64,000 nt of DNA, taken from positions 223,103,770-223,167,769 of the forward strand of contig OX465595.1 of the NCBI GenBank assembly GCA_950022295.1, written 5' to 3'. Position numbers and translations under genes: made by a program. Each line of letters starts with the position of its first letter. The stretch's first letter is position 1. Shown one piece after another: positions 25,626 through 37,267 of this stretch. Under the pieces are notes generated by a model. It searched no databases, was not told where the DNA came from, and saw only the letters and a list, made by a program, of their open reading frames with translations. The DNA comes from Bromus sterilis (lineage: Eukaryota > Streptophyta > Magnoliopsida > Poales > Poaceae).

Positions 25626-26439
25626 CTAGACCATAAAATAGGAATGATAAATATTTCTACAATGATTTGTGACGGCAACAATTTCAGTATAAAAGAGATT
25701 CATGATATAATTAATGGTACAAGGTTAATGAGTGCAGAACACATTTTTAGGTACTGAAAATCAAATGTCAAAGTGTAGTTAGTAATCTCTTGAAGCAGTA
25801 AACATGAGGGAAAAGGTCAAAACATGAGGAACAGACACTACTGAGCCTACAAACTAAACAAGAACAACAATAACAGTTCAGCAGCTTATTGCCAGGTTTT
25901 AACAAGATCAAAAACTCAATGTCAGGATGACAGCCCCTTCATCTAATAGCCCAGATAGTTGGTAGGTTTTGGTAACCAACAAAAATTTCAGCAAACTCAA
26001 GTGCCATGTAAAATTCAGAGCACTACAAAATCATACCTAGTACAGCTAAAAACACAATTGAGGTGTCACTGTCATACACACACAGACAACCAAGGAAAAG
26101 AAGATCTTGATTGAGTCCAACGGAGCTTATTTGCAAGGAAAAGAAAAGGAGTCCCCTAACATTCTTATATCCCAAACATCATCAACAAAGCTCACAGAAA
26201 CTGGAGGTCACTGACTAGTTAGCTAATTAATCATGGTTGTGCAATAACAAATCAATGGAAGGAACACATGTAGGGTAACAGAACACCTACACCTCCAGTA
26301 GTAGTCGGGCCCTGTAGTGCATGCAAACTTCACTTTAATGCCACCCAGGAGAATTAACAGAACAAGAAAATTTCGAAATTATTTAACCTGAATGCCATGA
26401 GAAAATGTGGGGCAAAACAAAATAGAGGAGAGGAGTGAG

Positions 26440-27110
26440 CTGGGTTCAACCTCATAGACGTGTTTCCTGTCAGAACCTGGGGAAAGGGGCGAGGCGGGGT
26501 CGGGCTCCTCGACGCCCCTGCCGCCGCCACTAGAGCTGGAGGCGAGGCTGCTGCTGCTTGGGCTGGGCGGGCTGGCGACGCCGCAGCCTTTATCCTCCTC
26601 CTCCTCAAGCCCTTGGAACTTATCCCTCCTCTAGGACGCGGACGTGCTGCTGTCGGCCCTGAATGCGGCCGTCGCGTACCCCTCATCCTTGTCCTCCTCG
26701 TCGATCTCGTGGCCGTCGGGGGCACATCATCATCTCCTGGAGCGCAAGAGGTTGGGGTGTCGGGGCCGCCATCGAGCACCTCCATCGCGTCACGACGTGC
26801 GCAACCGGATGCGCCGCGACGGCCGTGGTGGATCTGGCCGCCGCCTGACCTGCTCAAGCCTCACGCAGGGAGACAGAGGAGGGGAGGAAACGTATGGTGG
26901 CCATGGCCATGCCGGTTCCGTGGGAAGCAGTGGGGAGGCGGCGGTGGAGGGAGGGAGAGGTGGGGAGGCGGCGGCGGAGGGGGGAACCTTGGGGACGAGA
27001 GGAGATGGAGGACAAGATTAGGGATTTGGAGAAGGGGGGAAGAGGCGCGAGATTGGGTATATTCCCACCCAGATGCCTTTTTTCCCTCCATTTTTTCGTC
27101 TCCCGCGTGC
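26440..27110 (-). other. Gene-like GC-rich block near the CACTA right end
   Basis: On the minus strand this reads like the leader and first exon of a plant gene: a C/T-rich stretch with CCAAATCCCTAATC, then GC-rich sequence with several overlapping open frames (the longest 167 codons, 26857-26354), followed downstream by AT-rich intron-like sequence. No domain is recognisable. It may be a captured host fragment or the element's own promoter and first exon. Confidence 0.3.
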
Positions 27111-27138
27111 TAATTTTCGAGTCGAGGTCGAATATATG

Positions 27139-27300
27139 TGCCGGCAGTCGACTGCCGGCATGATAGAACCTATGCCGGCAGTTAAATTGCCACCACCATC
27201 TCATAATGATTAGTGATACACATCTGCCGGCAGGTATCACTTAACGACAGCCTAACTGCCGGCATAGGTCCATCTTTGCCGGGCAGTCCTCTGCCGGCAG
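27139..27300. repeat. Right subterminal repeat array of the CACTA element
   Basis: Dense TGCCGGCAG copies appear in both orientations, including CTGCCGGCA directly following CGGCAGTCGA, mirroring the left array. Confidence 0.8.
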
Positions 27301-27320
27301 ATCCTTCCCGTGGTGTAGTG

Positions 27321-27323
27321 GAT
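27321..27323. repeat. Right target-site duplication of the CACTA element (GAT)
   Basis: It matches 22124-22126. Confidence 0.85.
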
Positions 27324-27375
27324 TCCGATCACGGTCTCGATTGCGACGAACAACACTACGAGTTCCACCTGACAT

Positions 27376-27830
27376 CCTGTGTGATAAAATCAACAATCAG
27401 AACAGGGTGTATGATGGAATCAAAGATAAGAGGACATGATTTCTGAAGAAAGGATCATAATGCAAAGACAAAGATTCTTAGAAACACGAGATAAATCGGG
27501 CAGCATAACGGCTACACCGGGGTGGAAAATGAAACAACCCCGAAGAAATTGGAAAGAACTTCTTCAAGGAACTCAATGGAACGATGAGTCTGGACTACCA
27601 CAACTGTCCTACGGCTACAAAGAAGCAATCAACGAGATGTTCTAGTAAGACATAGATGAGCCTAGTCCTATCTTCCCATAGAAAAGATGAGGGTGACTCA
27701 GAACTCAGATCGATGAGGGTAAGGAGAAAAAGAAGCCTTACGTTGTTCCCTTTATACCCAAGTAACTATATAACAATAGAATGCTAGACTCGACTTCGAC
27801 CAAGGGTTGAATAATCCTACAGACAGTCCT
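27376..27830 (-). other. Element A untranslated leader between PBS and gag
   Basis: About 455 bases lie between the primer site and the gag ATG, without a recognisable frame. Parts match the leader of C' (50489-50710), as expected for related elements; a packaging signal would be expected here but cannot be read by eye. Confidence 0.6.
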
Positions 27831-27842
27831 GCTCTGATACCA
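27831..27842 (-). other. Element A primer-binding site (initiator tRNA-Met)
   Basis: On the minus strand TGGTATCAGAGC lies four bases inside the 5' LTR border. It complements the 3' end of plant initiator tRNA-Met, the common primer of Gypsy elements. Confidence 0.93.
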
Positions 27843-27846
27843 AGTC

Positions 27847-30800
27847 TGTCGGGACCCAGAATATGCGTATGTAATTCCAGTCACAACTCAATCACATGGA
27901 GAGCCGAGAGCCGTACCCACATGTCTAAGCAGACAAGGCCAAGCACAGAACACTCCAGGAAAGCATCGTACGTGAGGGGCATCCCATCCATGCCGGATGA
28001 TCAACTGAGATGGGTCCTCATCACCCTCTCACAAGTCTAAATGATTATGGGTGGTGAAATCCCATACTCATAGACAAGTCGCCTCAACCATGTTATCGAT
28101 TGAATCATAACCCTTACATAAACAAACTCCAGCCCGATCACTTAGTCGGGGTCTAGGGCGGGCTCGATCATACAACAAAGTGTGCACGTGACAGAGTCAC
28201 GAGCAATCGCATCGCGATGCCCCAAGATGCGCACATCTAAGGGCCACTTGGTGTATAAAAGACCTCCAGCCAGATCACAACTAAGGTCTCGAAAACCCAT
28301 ACTAAGACATGCATGTTATAAAAATACACGCAGCACACATGTCTAGTATGAACAACAGGTATCATCACATAACTCTACAAAGTACTTCTTTATTGACTTA
28401 CACATAGAGCATACAAAGATCACATGTCTGTGATCAACATTACATCATACAACAGAAGAAAATTAGGTCTGAGTACAGACAAGTTTAACAAATGGCTTAG
28501 AGAAGCCTTGTTCAACATACATGCCCTTCCACGAGGGACCAGACTGTTGTCTGGAACTATACTAGCTTAGTCAACGTCGAGCTTCAGGAAGGTGACTCCA
28601 TCGTGGTCTGGGTTTCCATCTAAAACATAGAATAAGCAAACGTGAGTACAAAGTCGTACTCAGCAAGACTTACATCAGAAATATACTACTCATGCTCAAG
28701 TTTCAAGGTAAAGTGGAGGTGGGGTTTCATCATGCAGAAGTGCCAGCTTTGACTTGGCTAGTCCTGTACTACGAGTACCAGACTTGAGGTAAGAAGCGTA
28801 CACGAGTCCACTACCAAGTCTCCAACCAATACACCACTATGGTTACTTCCTCGACTTCCCTACGAGGATCACACCATAGCACTCGCGCTTATCTTCCGAG
28901 TTTTAGAAGTATCCATTCAAGTTGTCTAATAATCAAGCACATCTTTCCAAGTAGTCCCTTACCGCGGACGCGGCTATTCGAATAGTTTTGTTAACCCTGC
29001 AGGGGTGTACTTCTACACACATGAAACCATCAATTACCGCCGGGATCTCTTCACCCTTCAAGCGGGTGTCGGCGAGGATAATTTCCACAACTTTTACCTC
29101 ATAGCCAATTCTAATCCAGGAATCAACCATATGAGTTGCTCACCGCTCAAGAGTCCGGCCGGGTCAACGATACGGACTCAGACGATTCAGGCGACCGAGA
29201 TGCCACCTTAGTAGATGGTTTTATTGTCTCACAGGTCCACCCACATATATAAATGATGCAAACTTTCAATCATTCTTTTTCTATGCATATGCCAAATGGA
29301 AAGCCCAAACTAGTGACTCCTGGACTTGAACTGGGTGAGTTAGTAGGTTGAGCGGGGGTCCATGTGCCCAACATGTGGTAGTACTCTTCGTCTTGGATCA
29401 CCACACAAGAACTCGGGCTTAAGGCGGTGTTCAACGAGACAACCCACTGTGCACTCCTACACAACCTCTCATCGTTCACCTTTGTTTAGGGTGGATTCAC
29501 CAACACGTTAACAACAGCAACACTGTGAACATTCCATCCCGACTCACAATCAAAGTAACCTCATTGTATCACTAAGCAGCAATAACCAATAACAGTTGCA
29601 GGGGCCACATGCTCATCATTCAACTCCTATATCTGCTAGGATTGTGGTTTGCTTAATACGGTGAAAAAATGAGAGGTCATGCATCGGAATGGGTTCAACT
29701 ATGCGAAAGAACGTGTCTCGGTGATCTCCTAAACATGCACAAGCGAGACTAAGAGGGAAGTAGGATTTTATAGACATGATCAATGGGGTTTGCTTGCCTT
29801 GCTTGACGGTACACGGGTTTTAACGGACCTCTTCTTCTTTAGGGGTGATCACCGTCTCGGAGGCACTGTTACCGAAACAATTATCAACAAAGGGGGGAAA
29901 AACAAAATAAAATGCACAAGCACATGATATAGTTGTCCATGATGTATGTGGTACTGGTTTCTTGACAATTCAATTTAATTGAAGTGTATTGCAAAGGATT
30001 TGCAAATTCAAAATTCAAATTTGAATTCAAATTAAGCCATATGCATATTTTCTACTGTTCACCCATTTTAAAATTGTCAAACATAAAAACAAAGTGCATA
30101 TTCTTAATCCTTGCATTTTTCTGATAATTTTTCATATATTATATGTTAAATTTGGAGTTAAAATGAATTTACTATGATTTATTGAAGTTTAACACATTTT
30201 ATGCAATTTCTTTAATTTCTTTTAATTAGAAAAACCCCTTTACTGCGTCAGCATGACCTCATGCTGACGTAGGGGCCTCGGACCTATGGGGCCTAGTTGT
30301 CAGCCACAGTGGGGTTAATCCCTGTTTTAATTTAATTAGGCAGAGGAGTTAGGGGGCCTGACCCCACTGTCAGTCTCAGGTGGGGTTAATTAGGGGGTGG
30401 GGTTAAGTTAACTGGCCGTCCACGTCGGATTCTCGCCAGTGGCTCAACGCCGGTGACACCGAGCATGGCGGCGCGACACGGGGTGGCGATTCCGACCACG
30501 AATTGGGGTGCCGTTTGCACCAGAATAACCATCGTGCTCTGCGCGTCTAGTAGAGCAGTCGGGCGTCTCGGGGAGTGGCTGGAGACGTCGCCGGCGATGG
30601 CTTGCGCGGCGGCCGGAGCACAGCTGGGAGGGAAACGGAGAAACTGGCCAAGGGATCGAGCGTGGAGTGGGGAAAACGAAGGGGAAGCTCACCCCAGAGC
30701 TACTGGAGGGGACGACGAGGTCGTAGGCAACAGAACGGCGGCGCAATCGTCGACGAACTCCACGGCGGCCGGCGGGACGTCGTGGTCCGATTCGATGGCG

Positions 30801-31633
30801 TTGGGGCTCTCCAGCTTGCGATTGTTGGTGAGGTGGCAAAGTCGATGGCGACGGACGAGAGGGACACGACGGCTTGGCGCATTGTCGACGTTGGCTACGG
30901 CGGCACGACGGCGTGCTCTACGGCGGCGCTCGGGCGGCACTGGATTCGCGAGGAAGAGAGACAGAGAGGAAGCCAAAGGAGGGGAAATGGTCGTGGATCA
31001 CTTGGGTGTCTCCGTGGCGCGTGTACAAGGGTCGGGGTCGCCTGGAACCGTCTCGGCGTCGAGGTGGTGTCCACGGTGCGCTCTGGCTCGAGACCGAGCT
31101 GCTTGAGGAAGACGACAGAGGAGGGTAGATGGGTTGGGCTGGCCGGGGTTTGAGTTGGGAAAAATCCCACGTAAGGCCCTTGTCTTTATTCTTCTATTTT
31201 TCTTTTTATTTCTTCTGACATTTGTTCTGTTTTGATATAAAAATATATCAAAACATTTTATAAAATCCCCAAATCATTTATATGGACTTACATGGCTTAT
31301 AGTTAGCCACTCCCAAAATTTGAAGATTTTTGAAATTCAAACTATTTTAATTTCAATTTAAATAGGGGTATTATTTAATTTCCAAGCCCTTTTCTGAATT
31401 TTTGACAAATCTTGGAGCATGCAGTGGGACCCACTTCACTTTATATGTGATCATGCATATTTATAAGACTTTTCAAAAATACCAGAGGAATTTTTGGAAG
31501 CAATTTTTATCTGGCCTTTTGAATTAAATTCTCTATGGCTTTTATTTTCCCCATTTTTGAATTTCTTTTGAAATTTTCACATGATGCAAAGGGTCAAGCA
31601 ACCCTTGCACTTACCCTAATTGGGGTTCTGACA
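27847..31633 (-). repeat. Element A 5' LTR
   Basis: The 3.79-kb LTR ends in CTGGGTCCCGACA next to the primer site and starts TGTCAGAACCCCAAT at 31633. It contains the shared module at 28960-29009 and a GC-rich block (about 30420-31130). As the upstream LTR it would have carried the promoter. Confidence 0.9.
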
Positions 31634-31638
31634 TTTTC
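31634..31638. repeat. Right target-site duplication of element A (TTTTC)
   Basis: It matches 13982-13986. Confidence 0.9.
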
Positions 31639-32289
31639 ACTAAGTCCTAGACCAGTAATGTTTTATTGCATTTTTGCATGGGCTATAATTAATTGTTCAT
31701 GATGCCCATATACATGAAACTTGTTGCCATGCCTTCCTTGTCATGTCTACTGCATTTACATATCACTTTGGTGCATGTTTGCATTCAGTAGCTATTTGTT
31801 TCATTGCTCTAAAGTATGCTCCCTGAGTTTAACATCATGTGTGCATAACTTGTTTTGCTTATATCTTTTTAACCGTAACTCAGTTTGGAGTGTTCTTTAT
31901 ATGTAACTTGACTAAAATTTCATGTACTTTGTGTTTATGCTATTATTTGCTGTTGTTAACAAGCCTAAAATATGGTTTAGGGCCGAACAGTACAAAATGC
32001 TTTAATCGTCGTGGGGCCCATAGTGTTATGCCATGTTTAGGATTATGCCTCACTTAAATTGAATAGCATAGATAGTTTATCTTATGCTTCACCTCTTGTC
32101 ATGTTTGTGTGCTATGCCATGCTTGAGTGAGATGCCATGTTAACAACCTTTGCTCATCTTTTGTAGCTAAACAACTTGAACCCTTGTAAAGTGCAGTATC
32201 GTCGTGTGTGACGAGTACTCCAGTTGACATGTTAGTAACCGCTCTCGACGGTAGGTGCGATGGCTCGTGTTGCCTTCTTGTTGATGCTT
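31639..32289 (+). repeat. LTR unit B, segment 2
   Basis: T-rich sequence of the same character as the end of segment 1 (repeated CATGTCTAC-like and TATCTTTTTAACCGT stretches occur in both). No gene is seen. It ends with TGCTT (32285-32289), the target duplication of the C insertion. Confidence 0.7.
32285..32289. repeat. Target-site duplication left of solo LTR C (TGCTT)
   Basis: The same five bases follow the solo LTR at 36355-36359 and follow the C' 3' LTR at 57721-57725. Confidence 0.88.
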
Positions 32290-32685
32290 TGTCAGAACCC
32301 TCTGTTAGGTAATGTGCTAGGATCAAAGTCATCTTGCATCATGTTAAAAATTTCAAAAGAAATCATTTGAAATCAAATTCAAACACAAATGGGAGAAGGA
32401 ACCCCCCCAGATGAATTAATTCAAATGGCCAGATAAAAAGTTGCTCCAAAAATTCCTTTTGTATTTTTGAAAAGTCCCATAAATGAGTGTGATCACATAT
32501 CAAGTGATGTGGGACCCACCCCATGCTCCTGGAGTTTTCAAATATTCAAATAGGACCTTGGGATTAATCAAAAACCCCTAGTTGATTTAAAATTCAAATG
32601 ATTTGAATTTTAAAAAGTGCCAAACTTTACAAGTGGCCAGCTATTTTTATTGTGAGGCCATATAAAATTTGTGGCATTTTAGAAA

Positions 32686-33714
32686 ATGCTTAGGTATTTT
32701 TTTAGCAAGGCACAACAAAGGGCAGAAAAGAAAAAGAAAAAGAAAAAGAAAAAGAAAAAGTCTCACCTGGAAGCAGCCCAACTTAATCCCCAGCAGCCCA
32801 CCAGCCTGGCCCAGCCCAGCCCTCCTTGGCGTCTTCCTCCCCGCCGAGCCAAGCAGCTTGGTGGCCGGCATGCCGACGCCGCCGCCGACGCCCCGGCCAC
32901 GCAGCTGCCTCCTTGCTGCCTCCAACGTGTCCTGGTGATGCGCTTCAACCGCCCCAGTTCATTCCCCCTCTCTCCGCAGTCTCTCCCGCCCTCTGCGCGT
33001 TTTCCCCAATCACCCGAGCGCCTCCGCAGTTCGACGCCGCCGAGAACACGTGGCCACCGCCGACTACAAGCCTCGCCGTGTTGTCCATCCTCTTCGTCGT
33101 CCTTGTATTCATCTCTGCGCAAGGAATTGCGAGTTGATTCGACCCCGAGCCAACGGAATCATCGCCAAGTCGTCGCCGGACCCGCAAGCCGCCGTCGTCA
33201 AATTCTCCGACCACACAGCCTCCCTGGCCATGCCACCGCCTCCTTTGCATCCGCGGTGAGCTCCTTCTCCTCCCTATCTATCTCCCGGTCACCCCCTTGG
33301 CATGTGCCGTATTCTTCCATGACAGCCGGAGCTTCTCGCCGTCGAGATCCATGGCGACGACGACCTATAGCGCAATCGAGCTCGCCTTCCCGTCCGTCGT
33401 CTTTGCCGCGCTCCACTGCTTCGATTGCGCCCTCTGCTGCTTCAGGTGGAGCCCCACATCGAGCTTGGCCTCGAGCCCGAGCCACAGCAGCCGCCCGAGC
33501 ACGTCGTCGACGAGCTTCCGGCGACTCCCGAGCCTCCCCGTGCGTGCGGGATGAACTGCGCGTGCACGGGCTCCATTTTGGTGGCCTTGGCTTACCAAAT
33601 GGTGGCCTGTGCCGCCGTTTTGCACAGCGCCGCCGCACACTGTTGCCACCGGCGACATGCCGCCGGCGAGCCCAGCCATTAGGCTTAATTAACCTAGCTA
33701 ATGACCCTCCCTAG
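32686..33714 (+). other. Long GC-rich open frame inside solo LTR C, unlikely to be a gene
   Basis: The frame is open for 342 codons on the element's sense strand. It starts with a poly-Lys run encoded by the microsatellite and continues Ser/Arg/Pro/Ala-rich with no domain. Other frames and the opposite strand are open over the same block, which fits GC-rich composition rather than selection. The C' 3' LTR has lost 351 bases of it. Confidence 0.15.
32719..32760 (+). repeat. (AAAAAG)n-like microsatellite
   Basis: A purine run of AAAAAG-type units in the LTR. The matching site in the C' 3' LTR (about 54461-54487) is shorter and less regular, so the run is length-variable between the two copies. 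Confidence 0.85.
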
Positions 33715-35182
33715 CCTATGACAGGTGGGACCCCTGGCCCCCCTAACCCCTCTATTAGTTTAAACAGAGGGGATTAAACTCCCTCTCACTAACACCCCTG
33801 GCCCACCAGTCAGCCCACCCTGACGTCACAGTGACATTAGGCTGACGCAGTAATTGAATTTTCTAATTAAAAGAAATCAGAGAAATTCCAGAAAAAGGCT
33901 GAAACTTTGGAAATTCATAGAAAATTCATATTAACTCCAAATTTAACATATAATATATGAAAAAAGATCAGGAGAAAATAATCCATACAAATATCCAACT
34001 TTCAACTATGTTTGAGATGAATTTAAAATGGGACCAGTAGCATTTTGCTATTTGGTTTAACTGGAATTTAATCAAATTAAATTCAAATGCTTTTGCAATT
34101 TGAATCTTAACAACATGCCACATTTCACTTGAACATCAGAGGCAGATCATACACATTTCAAGATGAATTACTTTGATCAAAAAATAGCATTTGTAACTTG
34201 ACTAAACTGAATTCAAATTGGAGTTTGAATTTGCAATTTCATTTGCAATATACTCCATTTAAATGGACTTGCCTCACACATCAGAAACATACATCAAGTT
34301 TCATCCTTCAACCATGTGATTGTGCATTGTACTTATTGTGCTCCACTGTTTGTTGTTTGTCGAGTAGAGGTGGAACCAGAACAGGAGGCTGCCCCATTCG
34401 TTGAAGACCCCGATACCGAACCTCGTCAGGAAGGCAAGAAAACCCCCATTGATCATGTCGATAAAATCCCACTTCCCTCTCATGTCTCGCTTATGCATTG
34501 TATAGGATGATTACAATGATAACGTTTCTACCGCATAGTTGAACCCAATCCTTTGCATGACCTATCATTTTGTCACAGTAGTAAGCAAACCACAATCCTA
34601 GCAAATGTAGGAGTTGGTTGATATCTTGTAACCCCTGCAACTGTTACTGCTTATTGCATGCTTAGAGTTATAATGAGGTTACTCTTTTGTGAGTCGGGAC
34701 GGTAGTGATCATGTTGATGATAGTGGAAACGTGTTGGTGAATCTACCCTAATACTAGGTGAACGACGAGAGGCTGTGTAGGAGTACACAGTGGGTTGTCT
34801 CGGTGAACACCGCCTTAAGTCCGAGTTCTTGTGTGGTGATCCAAGAAGAAGATTCCAACCACACATTGGGCTCACTGACTCCTCTCATCCTAGTACCTCA
34901 CCCCGTTCGAACAAAGAAGTCATAGTAGTTCGGAGTTCTGGTAGGGCTGTGGCACGGCTGCAAAGTGGATGAACGGCTTTTCAAGACCGGCTTGGGACCC
35001 TGCACACATCGTTTGAGGCTGTACTGGAACCTCGGCCGGACTTCCATACGGATCCCTCTTAGATAGGCGACTCTCTGTACTAGAACGGAGCTGTGGGCGA
35101 AGTGTTGTGGTGGCATCCTCGCTGTCACCTCTTGAACGGTGACACGCAAAAGGCGGTAACTGATGACACGTGTGTGTAGCGG

Positions 35183-35233
35183 TACACCCCTGCAGGGTTA
35201 ACAAAAATATTCGAATAGCCGCGTCCATGGTTA
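35183..35233 (+). promoter_or_regulatory. Shared palindromic LTR module (solo LTR C copy)
   Basis: The order is TACACCCCTGCAGGG, an AT spacer, ATTCGAATAGCCG and then a GTCC(A/G)(C/T)GGTTA tail. CCCTGCAGGG is a perfect palindrome, and TTCGAA forms the core of a second one that is complete as CTATTCGAATAG in several copies. The same order is present in the LTRs of A, B, C', D and the left fragments. The function is unknown; enhancer, insulator or RNA-structure roles are possible. Confidence 0.55.
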
Positions 35234-35805
35234 AGGGCTGCTTGGAAAGCTTAGTTTGATTATTAGACAACTTGAACTGGATACTTATAAAACTTACCAA
35301 GATAAGTGTGAGTGTTATGGTGTGCTTTCTCGTGGGGATGTCGAGGAAGGCACCATAGTGGTGTAATTGGTTGGAGATGTAGTGGACTGGTGTACGCTTC
35401 TTACCTCAAGTCTGGTACTCGTAGTTCAGGACTAGCCAAGTCAAAGCTGGCACTTCTGCATTTGAACCCCACCACCCTTTACCTTGATACATGTGCATGA
35501 GTAGTATAGCTCCTACGTATGTCTTGCTGAGTACGACTTTGTACTCACGTTTTCTTATTCTATGTTTTAGATGAACCCACTGACCACCGAAGGTGGATTC
35601 TTCCTGAAGCTCGACGACTGAAGACCAAGCTAGTGTAGTCCCAGTCAGCAGACTGGTTCCCTCGTGGAAGGGCTTGTTTATAGATAAGGCTTCTCTAAGC
35701 CATTTTTTAAAGTTGTCTGTACTCAGACCTACTTTGCTTCCGCATGTTTGATGTAATGTTGGATCACAGACTTGTGATCTCTGTGTGCACTCTGTAAGAG
35801 TTATC

Positions 35806-35811
35806 AATAAA
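35806..35811 (+). terminator. Putative LTR polyadenylation signal
   Basis: AATAAA lies about 540 bases before the LTR end, after the conserved GTCTG/CAGAC region. It is retained in C' at both LTRs, as expected near the R/U5 border. Confidence 0.45.
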
Positions 35812-36354
35812 GTTGTATACCTTGTAGAGAATTGCAATGATACCTGCTGTTCATACTGGACATGTGTGCTGCGTGTATGATTATAACATGCATGTCTTAG
35901 TATGGGTTTTCGAGACCTTAGTTGTGATCTGGCTGGCGGTCTTTTATACACCAAGTGGCCCTTAGATGTGCGCAGCTTGGGGAATCGTGATGCGATTGTT
36001 CGTGACTCCGTCACGTGCACACTTTGATGTATGATCGAGCCCGCCCTAGACCCCGACTAAGTGATCGGGCTGGAGTAAGTCTATGTAAGGGTTATAATAC
36101 AATCAATAGTATGGTTGAGGAGACTTGTCTATGAGTATGGGAGATCACCACCCATATCATTTAGACTTGTGTGCGGACGATGAGGACGCATTTCAGTTGA
36201 TCATCCGGCCTGGATGGGATGCCCCTCACGTTCGATGCTTTCCGAGAATGTTCTGTGCTTGGCCTTGTCTGCTTAGACAAGTGGGTACGGTTCTCGGCTC
36301 TCCATATGATTGTGTTGTAGCGGGTCTTGCATACGCTAACCCCGGGTCCCGACA

Positions 36355-36568
36355 TGCTTTCTCGTGTTTGCTTCGTAGTAATAGATCTTTGCTCTTTGAT
36401 TGCTTTCCAACGTTTACCGTCTTGAGTGCTCTCGGGGTACCTTCAGAGACGGTGCGAGCTTGCGATCAACTACACCTTCGGAACCCGACTTATCAACAGG
36501 CAAGGACTATATATTGCTTATGATCCATTCTATTATAACCAGCGGTTTGCATGCTAGTCTAGGATAGG
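36355..36568 (+). repeat. Extra copy of LTR unit B sequence between solo LTR C and C'
   Basis: About 200 bases starting TGCTT match 57721-57920 with only a few substitutions. They continue past GCATGC with TAGTCTAGGATAGG where the right-hand copy has a CACTA end. This is B sequence that was duplicated with the C locus. Confidence 0.85.
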
Positions 36569-37267
36569 TTAGATAGGCGACCCTCTGGACTAGAACAGAG
36601 CTGTGGGAGAAGTGCTGTGGTGGCATCCTCGTTGTCACCTCTTTAACGGTGACACGGAAAAGGCGGTAACTGATGACACGTGTGTGTAGCGGTACACCAG
36701 TGCAGGGTTAACAAAACTATTCGAATAGCCGCGTCCGCGGTTAAGGACTTCTTGGAAAGCTTAGCTTGATTATTAGACAACTTGAACTGGATACTTATAA
36801 AACTTACCAAGATAAGTGTGAGTGCTATGGTGTGCTTTCTCGTGGGGATGTCGAGGAAGGCACCATAGTGGTGTAATTGCTTGGAGATGTAGTGGACTCG
36901 TGTACGCTTCTTACCTCAAGTCTGGTACTCGTAGTTCAGGACTAGCCAAGTCAAAGCTGGCACTTCTGCATTTGAACCCCACCTCCCTTTACCTTGATAC
37001 ATGTGCATGAGTAGTATAGCTCCTACGTAAGTCTTGCTGAGTACGACTTTGTACTCACGTTTGCTTTTCTATGTTTTAGATGAAACCACTGACCCCCGAA
37101 GGTGGATTCTTCCTGAAGCTCGACAACTGAAGACCAAGCTAGTGTAGTCCCAGTCAGCAGCCTGGTTACCTCGTGGAAGGGCTTGTTTATAGATAAGGCT
37201 TCTCTAAGCCATTTGTTAAACTTGTCTGTACTCAGACCTATTTTGCTTCCGCATGTTTGATGTAATG
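36569..37267 (+). repeat. C' 5' LTR, left piece (truncated)
   Basis: Homology to the solo LTR begins at TTAGATAGGCGA (35059 there), so the first 2.77 kb of the LTR are absent. It includes the shared module at 36693-36743, where the usual ACCCCTGCAGGG reads ACCAGTGCAGGG. It ends with TAATG (37263-37267), the target duplication of element D. Confidence 0.88.

Larger units (their letters stand above)
22127..27320. mobile_element. Non-autonomous CACTA DNA transposon (5.2 kb)
   Basis: The ends are CACTACACCATGGG at the left and, on the other strand, CACTACACCACGGG at the right, matching at 13 of 14 bases. GAT is duplicated outside both. Both flanks carry subterminal arrays of TGCCGGCAG-type motifs in both orientations (about 22150-22420 and 27139-27300), the usual transposase-binding layout. 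No transposase is recognisable, so it would depend on an autonomous relative. The middle is AT-rich and intron-like; two GC-rich islands lie near its right end. It sits in gag of element A. Confidence 0.93.
20955..27375 (-). pseudogene. Element A gag and protease start, split by a CACTA insertion
   Basis: Gag starts at the ATG at 27375. The first 17 codons are separated from the rest by the CACTA element; the frame resumes at 22126, and if the transposon and one GAT are ignored the phase is kept. A TGA at 22056-22058 breaks it soon after. From 22037 a 360-codon stretch holds the capsid-type gag domain (about residues 50-170, with AAAEWWENY), a CX2CX4HX4C zinc knuckle (residues 260-273, CFKCGLSGHYFRQC) and the start of the aspartic protease. 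The protease active site reads DPGAS (residues 339-343), not the DSG seen in element D. The open stretch ends at a TAA at 20955-20957. This is the only capsid-type gag in the window. Confidence 0.9.
13987..31633 (-). mobile_element. Element A: complete-ended Gypsy LTR retrotransposon, coding strand minus, interrupted by a CACTA element
   Basis: Two LTRs (13987-17720 and 27847-31633) run in the same direction, end in TG/CA and are bordered by TTTTC. Read on the minus strand the order is 5' LTR, PBS (27831-27842), leader, gag, protease, reverse transcriptase, RNase H, integrase with a chromodomain-like tail, PPT (17721-17735) and 3' LTR. That is the Gypsy order. Subtracting the 5.2-kb CACTA gives about 12.4 kb. 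The two LTRs differ clearly, including a roughly 45-base length difference in the GC-rich block near 30890, so A is older than element D. Its coding sequence carries at least four stops and three single-base frameshifts. Confidence 0.93.
32290..36354 (+). mobile_element. Solo LTR of Gypsy element C (4.07 kb)
   Basis: A complete LTR from TGTCAGAACCC to GGGTCCCGACA, flanked by TGCTT on both sides and with no primer site or coding region next to it. Such solo LTRs arise by recombination between the two LTRs of one element. It carries an AT-rich 5' part, an A/G microsatellite, a GC-rich block (32760-33680), the shared module (35183-35233), the TGAGTAC/GTACTCA inverted pair near 35530 and an AATAAA at 35806-35811. 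It is nearly identical to the C' 3' LTR except for a 351-base deletion in the latter. Confidence 0.9.

Noticed and set aside
27831..27842. tRNA-like sequence ending GCTCTGATACCA
   Set aside because: It is the complement of a primer-binding site beside an LTR, with no tRNA cloverleaf around it. The same applies at 45521 and 50477.
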